Notes under the pieces: model-generated
The model's database searches: none
What the model saw: the letters and a program-made list of their open reading frames with translations, nothing else
What the model was told of the DNA's origin: nothing
Made by a program: the position numbers and the translations under genes
Assembly: GCA_902491415.1 (NCBI GenBank)
Contig: CABUHP010000043.1
Span: 1 to 10,006 of the forward strand
Source: an uncultured Collinsella sp.
GTDB lineage: Bacteria; Actinomycetota; Coriobacteriia; Coriobacteriales; Coriobacteriaceae
DNA: 10,006 nt
Direction: 5' to 3'
Shown here: in pieces, positions 5,777-10,006 of the stretch
Layout: each line of letters begins with the position of its first letter
Position numbering within the stretch: the first letter of the stretch is position 1

Positions 5777-5805
5777 GGGGTGTGTCCCTACGCGGCTCAC
5801 ACCCC
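5777..5805 (+). other. Hairpin after IID stop
   Basis: GGGGTGTG (5777-5784) pairs with CACACCCC (5798-5805) across 13 bases. No T run follows. It lies just ahead of the main terminator and may protect the 3' end of the PTS mRNA. Confidence 0.45.
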
Positions 5806-5829
5806 GACCCCTTAAGCCATGTGTATGTT

Positions 5830-5869
5830 AAAAGCCGCGTGCTCGAAAGAGCGCGCGGCTTTTGTTTTC
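5830..5869 (+). terminator. Intrinsic terminator of the PTS operon
   Basis: AAAAGCCGCGTGCTC (5830-5844) pairs with GAGCGCGCGGCTTTT (5849-5863) with a single G-T wobble, closed by a GAAA tetraloop. A T-rich tail (TTTTGTTTTCT) follows. The flanking A run also allows termination from the other strand. Confidence 0.95.
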
Positions 5870-5920
5870 TTGATGATTCGGGTGTTGCAGGCCGATAATG
5901 CTTAACACCCTAGGTAGTTA
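5870..5920 (+). promoter_or_regulatory. Candidate promoter and symmetric site before the GntR gene
   Basis: TTGATG (5870-5875) and GATAAT (5894-5899) are 18 bases apart and give a fair sigma-70-type promoter. An imperfect palindrome TAACACCCTAGGTAGTTA (5903-5920, TAAC/GTTA arms and a CCTAGG centre) covers the expected start near 5906, a place for autoregulation. It does not match the TGGTTACTACCAG operator, so a different or weaker contact would be needed. Confidence 0.4.
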
Positions 5921-5948
5921 GCCGAATTCGAGCAAAAGGGAGGATAGG

Positions 5949-6680
5949 ATGGCGATCGGAGCGCGCAAACAGCCCCTTTACGATCAGCTGGTCGATATTC
6001 TGACCGAAAAGATTGACCATGAATATCATGCCGGTGACATGATTCCTTCCGAGCGCGAACTTTCGGAGCGCTATGGTCTCTCGCGCACTACGGTACGCCT
6101 GGCTCTGCAGGAACTGGAGCGTTTAGGACTGGTGGTTCGGCAGCACGGTCGCGGTACCTTTGTGACCGACCGTTCGGCAAAAGCAACCAATCTTATGCAG
6201 TCCTACAGCTTTACCGAGCAGATGCGTGCGATGGGTCGAGAACCCGAGACCACGATTCTCGAGTTTTGCGAGATGGAGGCCGATAAGAATCTGGCCGAGC
6301 ATATGGGATTGCGCATCGGTGATCGCATTTTTAAGCTCAAGCGCCTTCGTTCTGCCGACAACATGCCCATGATGGTCGAACGCAGCTATCTACCGGTTCG
6401 TCAATTTCTGTCCCTGAAGCGACCGCTGCTGGAGCGTAAGCCGCTTTACGATGTGATTGAGCAGGACTTTCAGCAAAAGATTCGCGTGGCCGAAGAGGAG
6501 TTCTATGCGAGCATAGCCCGTCCCACCGATGCCCACCTTTTGGGAATTGTCGAGGGCTCGCCTGTGCTCGATTTGGTCAGGACTACGTATAACGAGTCAA
6601 ACGAGGTAGTGGAGTACACACTCTCGGTTGCTCGTGCCGATCAGTTTAAATACAAGGTTTACCACCAGCGCAGCAACTAG
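5949..6680 (+). CDS. GntR/HutC-family transcriptional regulator with UTRA domain
   Basis: 243 residues. Winged-helix GntR domain at about 8-73: PLYDQLVDILTEKI, then GDMIPSERELSERYGLSRTT with the recognition helix TVRLALQELERLG, and the wing RQHGRGTFV (64-72). A UTRA ligand-binding domain follows at about 82-238, with the conserved RIGDRIFKLKRLR (122-134), ERSYLPVRQF (144-153) and EYTLSVARADQFKYKV (222-237). HutC-subfamily members NagR/DasR and AgaR-like GntR proteins sense amino-sugar phosphates and release their operators. Strong AAGGGAGG (5936-5943) five bases before ATG. The gene stands between the PTS operon and agaS, and a shared TGGTTACTACCAG lies at both target promoters. It is therefore the likely local repressor, with galactosamine-6-P, GalNAc-6-P or a related phosphate as inducer (inference). 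Confidence 0.92.
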   Translation: MAIGARKQPLYDQLVDILTEKIDHEYHAGDMIPSERELSERYGLSRTTVRLALQELERLGLVVRQHGRGTFVTDRSAKATNLMQSYSFTEQMRAMGREPETTILEFCEMEADKNLAEHMGLRIGDRIFKLKRLRSADNMPMMVERSYLPVRQFLSLKRPLLERKPLYDVIEQDFQQKIRVAEEEFYASIARPTDAHLLGIVEGSPVLDLVRTTYNESNEVVEYTLSVARADQFKYKVYHQRSN

Positions 6681-6719
6681 TGCTCGCATTGTTTCCATAT
6701 GGTGATTCTTTGCATTTAA

Positions 6720-6755
6720 CTGGTTACTACCAGATAACCAACCGAAGTGTATAAT
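6720..6755 (+). promoter_or_regulatory. agaS promoter with GntR operator over the -35 region
   Basis: CTGGTTACTACCAG (6720-6733) is a 14-bp palindrome (CTGGT/ACCAG arms around TACT). A consensus TATAAT (6750-6755) lies 16 bases downstream of it. No good -35 is present at 17 bases, and the operator occupies that position, so bound repressor would exclude RNA polymerase. Expected start near 6762. Confidence 0.7.
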
Positions 6756-6756
6756 T

Positions 6757-6779
6757 GCACGTCAGAGGATTACTTCTAG
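6757..6779 (+). promoter_or_regulatory. Degenerate second operator in the agaS leader
   Basis: The 23 bases 6757-6779 match 2418-2440 of the PTS promoter at 17 positions, including an identical GCACGTCA and the core TTACT. The TGGT/ACCA arms are eroded (GGAT..CTAG). It lies between the -10 element and the ribosome binding site, where the PTS copy also lies relative to its promoter. It is probably a weak or relic regulator site. Confidence 0.4.
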
Positions 6780-6794
6780 AGAGAGGTATTAGAA

Positions 6795-7961
6795 ATGTTC
6801 GAGAAGAGTGTCGAGGAGCTCACCGAGCTCGGCGCCCAGATCACCACGGCCGAGATTGCTCAGCAGCCCGAGCTTTGGCGTGATACGCTCAACATCTATC
6901 GCGAGAACAAGGAGGCCATCGAGGCCTTCCTGGCCGAGGCTCGCGCTATGGGCGAGGGTCGTCTGTCCGTTGTCTTCACCGGTGCCGGTACGTCCGACTA
7001 TGTTGGCGATACCTGCGCCCCGTACCTGCGTCACGCTGGCAACACTGATCTCTACGACTTTAAGCCCATCGCCACGACCGACATCGTGAGCGCCCCGCGC
7101 GACTTCCTGCGTGCCGAGGATCCCACGCTCGTGGTTTCCTTTGCTCGCTCTGGCAACAGCCCCGAGAGCCTTGCCGCCGTTGCCGTTGCCAAGGAGCTCG
7201 TCCACAACGTCAAGTTCCTCAACATCACCTGCGCTCCCGAGGGCAAGCTCGCCGTCGAGTCTGCCGATGATCCCAACGCGCTGACGTTGCTCATTCCGCG
7301 CGCCAACGACAAGGGCTTCGCCATGACCGGTTCTTATTCCTGCATGACCCTGCTCTCCACCCTTATTTTCGACACTGCCTCTGACGAGCAGAAGGCCGAG
7401 TGGGTCGAGACGATTGCCAAGATGGGCGAGGAGGTCATCTCCCGTGAGCCCGAGATCGCCGATTACTTGGCTGGCGACTTCAACCGCGTGACCTACTTGG
7501 GTTCTGGCTCCTTCGGTGGCCTTGCCCAGGAGAGCCAGCTCAAGATCCTCGAGCTCGCTCACGGTCTGGTCGCTACTTCCTACGACACCTCCATGGGCTA
7601 TCGTCACGGACCTAAGTCCTTCGTCGACGATAAGACGCTCGTCTTCGTGTTCGTCAATAACGACGCCTACACCCGTCAGTACGACATCGACATCCTCAAC
7701 GAGATCGGTGGCGACGAGATCGCTCAGCACACCATCGCCGTTCAGCAGGAAGGTGCCACCGTCTATGAGGGTGAGTCCTTCACCTTTAAGGGCTACGAGG
7801 CACTTCCCGAGGGCTACCTTGCTCTGCCGTTCGTGATGTTTGCCCAGGCTATCAGCCTGCTCAACTCCGTGCGCGTGGGCAACACGCCCGATACGCCGAG
7901 CCCCACCGGCACGGTCAACCGCGTGGTTAAGGGCGTGACGATTCACCCCTTCACCGCTTAA
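6795..7961 (+). CDS. agaS: AgaS-type SIS-domain galactosamine-6-phosphate deaminase/isomerase
   Basis: 388 residues, cytosolic. Two SIS (sugar isomerase) domains. The first carries FTGAGTSDYVG (61-71) and SFARSGNSPES (115-125); the second carries YLGSGSFGGLAQES (234-247) and the signature SMGYRHGPKS (266-275). The C-terminal NTPDTPSPTGTVNRVVKGV (363-381) is typical of AgaS and distinguishes it from GlmS/FrlB-type SIS proteins. AgaS deaminates and isomerises D-galactosamine-6-P to D-tagatose-6-P plus ammonia. AGAGAGG lies about eight bases before the ATG. The gene has its own promoter with a GntR operator and its own terminator, so it forms a separate unit of the same regulon. The glutaminase part of GlmS is absent, which fits a catabolic enzyme. 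No anomaly seen. Confidence 0.92.
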   Translation: MFEKSVEELTELGAQITTAEIAQQPELWRDTLNIYRENKEAIEAFLAEARAMGEGRLSVVFTGAGTSDYVGDTCAPYLRHAGNTDLYDFKPIATTDIVSAPRDFLRAEDPTLVVSFARSGNSPESLAAVAVAKELVHNVKFLNITCAPEGKLAVESADDPNALTLLIPRANDKGFAMTGSYSCMTLLSTLIFDTASDEQKAEWVETIAKMGEEVISREPEIADYLAGDFNRVTYLGSGSFGGLAQESQLKILELAHGLVATSYDTSMGYRHGPKSFVDDKTLVFVFVNNDAYTRQYDIDILNEIGGDEIAQHTIAVQQEGATVYEGESFTFKGYEALPEGYLALPFVMFAQAISLLNSVRVGNTPDTPSPTGTVNRVVKGVTIHPFTA

Positions 7962-7979
7962 TCGCGTCCCCCTGTAAGG

Positions 7980-8020
7980 GCGCCCGTCCGCTCATAACGG
8001 CGGGCGGGCGCTTTTTGTTT
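7980..8020 (+). terminator. Intrinsic terminator of agaS
   Basis: GCGCCCGTCCGC (7980-7991) pairs with GCGGGCGGGCGC (8000-8011), with one G-T wobble. It is followed by TTTTTGTTT. It separates agaS from the nagA-type gene, which lies 58 bases further on and shows no convincing promoter or TGGT/ACCA operator of its own. Confidence 0.9.
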
Positions 8021-8078
8021 TACGTGAGCTGGGTACAAGCATCACTACAGTCAACTGTTTTAGAAGCAAGGAGTGCAT

Positions 8079-9248
8079 ATGAGCACGTACGCAATTAAGG
8101 CTGACAAGTTCTTCTTGCCGGCAGGCCCGCAACTGGGCGGCTATCTTATGGTCGAGGATGGCGTCTTTGGCGCCTGGCAGGCCGACGAGCCCTCTTGCGA
8201 GATTAAGGACTACACGGGATCGTGGATCGCACCGGGTATGGTCGATACTCACATCCATGGCTTCTACAACCACTCAACTACCGATAACGATCCCGAGGGC
8301 ATCGATATCAGCTCGACCGAGCTCGCCCGTCGCGGCACCACCAGCTGGCTGCCCACGACGTTCACCGATGGCGTCGAGCAGATCAAAGACGCCTGCGCCG
8401 CCATCGCTCAGGCGGACGAGGGTCGCGGCCCCGACTTCTGCGGTGCTCGCATTCAGGGCATCTACCTGGAGGGCCCCTTCTTTACCATGAAGCACGTGGG
8501 CGCGCAGAACCCCGCTTACCTGATCGATCCCTCCGAGGAGGTCTTCGATCAGTGGCAGGAGGCTGCGGGTGGTCGCATCGTCAAGAGCGCCATGGCGGCC
8601 GAGCGCGACGGTGCCGCTGCTTATGCGGCTGCTCTGAATGCCAAGGGTGTGGTGACCAGCATCGGTCACTCCGACGCCACCTACGATGAGTGCATCGCCG
8701 CCATCAACGCCGGTGCCAGCTGCTTTACGCATACCTATAACGGTCAGCGCGGGCTGCATCACCGTGAGCCCGGTGTCGTGGGTGCTGCCATGTCCACGCC
8801 CGAGACCTACGCCGAGATCATCTGTGACGGCAAGCACGTTAACCCTGCCGCCATCAAGGCGCTGCTGCAGGCAAAGGGCTGGCAACACACGGTGCTCATC
8901 ACTGACTGCCTGGGCTGCGGCGGCATGCCCGAGGGCAGCTACACCAGTGGTGGCATGGACGTCATCATGAAGGACAACCTGTGCTGGCTCGCCGACGGCA
9001 AGAGCATTGCCGGCTCGGTGCTCACGCTTGCCCAGGGCGTCAAGAACATCGTTGACTGGGGCATCGCCAGCGCCGATATCGCCATTCGCATGGCAACCGA
9101 GGTGCCGGCACGCTCCGCGCACATCGAGGATAAGTGCGGCAGCATCATGCCGGGTCGCGACGCCGACTTTGTCGTGTTCGACCATGAGCTTACCCTCGTC
9201 GAGACGTATGTTGGCGGCCAGAGCGTCGGCAACGCCTTTACTGAGTAA
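8079..9248 (+). CDS. nagA: NagA-type N-acetylhexosamine-6-phosphate deacetylase
   Basis: 389 residues from ATG 8079. AAGGAG at 8068-8073 is five bases upstream and overlaps the alternative in-frame GTG 8073, which is therefore rejected. It belongs to the amidohydrolase superfamily (TIM barrel, metal-dependent). The HxH motif is PGMVDTHIHG (52-61, His58/His60), as in Bacillus-type binuclear NagA rather than the E. coli QxN variant. Then come the metal ligand Glu131 in LEGPF, His197 in GHSDA, His218 in THTYNG, LHHREPGVVGA (226-236), CDGKHVNP (249-256) and catalytic Asp276 in ITDCLGCGG. The C-terminus GSIMPGRDADFVVFD (354-368) is conserved. NagA removes the acetyl group from GlcNAc-6-P. Beside agaS and this PTS it may act as AgaA on GalNAc-6-P, or on both. 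Replacement of the usual THLFNAM by THTYNGQ is uncommon. Confidence 0.92.
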   Translation: MSTYAIKADKFFLPAGPQLGGYLMVEDGVFGAWQADEPSCEIKDYTGSWIAPGMVDTHIHGFYNHSTTDNDPEGIDISSTELARRGTTSWLPTTFTDGVEQIKDACAAIAQADEGRGPDFCGARIQGIYLEGPFFTMKHVGAQNPAYLIDPSEEVFDQWQEAAGGRIVKSAMAAERDGAAAYAAALNAKGVVTSIGHSDATYDECIAAINAGASCFTHTYNGQRGLHHREPGVVGAAMSTPETYAEIICDGKHVNPAAIKALLQAKGWQHTVLITDCLGCGGMPEGSYTSGGMDVIMKDNLCWLADGKSIAGSVLTLAQGVKNIVDWGIASADIAIRMATEVPARSAHIEDKCGSIMPGRDADFVVFDHELTLVETYVGGQSVGNAFTE

Positions 9249-9254
9249 CGATAG

Positions 9255-9292
9255 AAAAAGGCGGCGGGCCCGAATCTGCTCGGACCCGCCGC
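9255..9292 (-). terminator. Terminator of the flavodoxin-like gene, shared hairpin with nagA
   Basis: GCGGCGGG (9261-9268) pairs with CCCGCCGC (9285-9292), extended by CCGA/TCGG beyond one C-A mismatch. The five A at 9255-9259 read as a T run on the minus strand, so it is a proper intrinsic terminator for the minus-strand gene. On the plus strand no T run follows, so it can only weakly end nagA transcription. Confidence 0.85.
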
Positions 9293-9323
9293 ATGGGTTA
9301 AACGCTCAAAAGCACCTTCACAG

Positions 9324-9908
9324 TTACAGCTTGTTAGCGATCTTCTTTGCCGTGCGCTTAACGCCGGCCACCAGGCCTCCTGCAGGATGCTCCTTCTCGT
9401 ATGCTAGACGCTTCTCACGTTTGGCGTACTCTTCGACGATGATATCGCCGTACTCATCTTCGATCTTGTCGAAGAAGTCGACGGCGCCCTTAATTTCCTC
9501 AGCGGTCGGGTGTCCCTTTTGGACACCGCCGGCGAGTTTGAACGGCCCCCACGTATCAAAGCCGGGGCAGCCGTAGACACCCATAAAGATGGCCTGCCTC
9601 ATGCGGCAGATGCCATCGATATCCTTGCCGTACCACTTGTTTTTGCCACCGTAGGTCATAAGGCCAAACACCTTGTCCTGCGGCTGCAGCACGTTGGTCA
9701 GTACACGTGCCATATCCTTGTCGATCTCGGAGTAATAGATGCCCGTGGCGACGCCGATTAGATGATATTCGTGCAGGTTGGGGTACTCGTTTTTGCCGAG
9801 TGACTTCACGTCGAGGGTATCGATCTCGGGGTGCGCCTCGACGATGGCGTCCACGAGCTTTTTCGTATTGCCGTGATGGCGCGAGGCGTAGAGGATGATG
9901 GTTCGCAT
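9324..9908 (-). CDS. Flavodoxin-like protein
   Basis: 194 residues from the ATG at 9908. An upstream in-frame ATG at 9938 would add ten residues, but GAAAGG (9916-9921, minus) stands seven bases before the chosen start. The N-terminus MRTIILYASRHHGNTKKLVDAI, read in two parts (1-10 and 11-22), is a flavodoxin first strand and phosphate-binding loop for FMN (SRHHGNT, 9-15). Further flavodoxin-fold features are IGVATGIYYSEID (51-63) and VFGLMTYGGKN (80-90), the positions of the flanking loops at the isoalloxazine ring. Residues about 160-194 form a basic, Lys/Arg-rich tail. A redox role, electron transfer or an NAD(P)H-dependent quinone/flavin reaction, is likely, but no partner is encoded nearby. 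Convergent with nagA and apparently unrelated to the sugar locus. Confidence 0.8.
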   Translation of the reverse strand: MRTIILYASRHHGNTKKLVDAIVEAHPEIDTLDVKSLGKNEYPNLHEYHLIGVATGIYYSEIDKDMARVLTNVLQPQDKVFGLMTYGGKNKWYGKDIDGICRMRQAIFMGVYGCPGFDTWGPFKLAGGVQKGHPTAEEIKGAVDFFDKIEDEYGDIIVEEYAKREKRLAYEKEHPAGGLVAGVKRTAKKIANKL

Positions 9909-10006
9909 AAGAAGGCCTTTCAGCTGTAATTGCATCAATGTCTGTATGGTACCCCGTTACATGGCTGGGATACCGGATGCATCGATGAACGTGCGGGTTT
10001 GTCCTT
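9909..10006. other. Upstream region of the flavodoxin-like gene
   Basis: 98 bases holding the ribosome binding site and presumably the minus-strand promoter. No convincing -10/-35 pair, operator or RNA gene was seen before the window ends. Confidence 0.5.

Noticed and set aside
6789..7946. Long open frame on the minus strand opposite agaS
   Set aside because: It mirrors agaS almost exactly. AgaS has clear SIS motifs, and the reverse frame shows no recognisable domain.
8073..8078. GTG at 8073 as the nagA start
   Set aside because: Its G is the last base of the AAGGAG ribosome binding site, which is well placed for ATG 8079.
8274..9185. Long open frame on the minus strand opposite nagA
   Set aside because: Shadow of the amidohydrolase gene; no motif or start signal supports it.
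9909..9938. ATG at 9938 (minus) as the flavodoxin start
   Set aside because: It would place about ten extra residues before the flavodoxin first beta strand, and GAAAGG is correctly spaced for the ATG at 9908.
1..10006. Insertion sequences, CRISPR arrays, attachment sites or toxin-antitoxin genes
   Set aside because: No transposase or integrase, no spaced repeat array and no toxin-like small gene was seen. The only tandem repeat has two adjoining copies without spacers.

Overview
The window is GC-rich, densely coded bacterial DNA. It holds a nearly complete locus for importing and starting to break down an amino sugar, most likely N-acetylgalactosamine (GalNAc), by the phosphotransferase system (PTS). 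The gene content, an acidic membrane-anchored SurA-like protein, and the general look of the proteins suggest a gut actinobacterium of the Coriobacteriia, perhaps Collinsella. That assignment is from recognition only, with no rRNA or marker gene to confirm it.

Layout. (1) 1-682: the 3' end of an NAD-type isocitrate/isopropylmalate dehydrogenase family gene. A perfect two-copy 30-bp tandem repeat and a strong hairpin follow it. (2) 839-1924: a single-pass membrane protein with a long acidic cytoplasmic N-terminus and a SurA_N-like exported domain, ended by a textbook terminator. (3) 1925-2556: about 630 bp without a gene, rich in inverted repeats. It ends in an extended -10 promoter, an operator and a leader of about 140 nt. 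(4) 2557-5763: a co-oriented mannose-family PTS operon in the order IIA, yajC, IIB, IIC, IID, closed by a 15-bp-stem terminator. (5) 5949-6680: a GntR/HutC-family repressor with a UTRA effector domain. (6) 6795-7961: AgaS-type SIS-domain deaminase/isomerase. (7) 8079-9248: NagA-type amidohydrolase (acetyl-hexosamine-6-phosphate deacetylase). (8) 9324-9908, minus strand: a flavodoxin-like protein that converges on nagA and shares a hairpin with it.

How the genes fit together. The IIA, IIB, IIC and IID proteins would take up and phosphorylate GalNAc. The NagA-type enzyme would remove the acetyl group, and AgaS would deaminate and isomerise galactosamine-6-P to tagatose-6-P. The tagatose-6-P kinase and aldolase needed to reach triose phosphates are not in the window. 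The same 13-mer (TGGTTACTACCAG) lies just after the PTS promoter and over the -35 region of the agaS promoter. This makes the GntR protein, encoded between them, the natural candidate repressor of both units.

The least ordinary points are a yajC gene embedded and translationally coupled inside the PTS operon, a roughly 85-residue hydrophilic insertion in the IID subunit, the shared operator with a degenerate second copy in the agaS leader, the 30-bp tandem repeat, and the repeat-rich regulatory region before the PTS genes. No clearly new defence, mobile or RNA system was seen.
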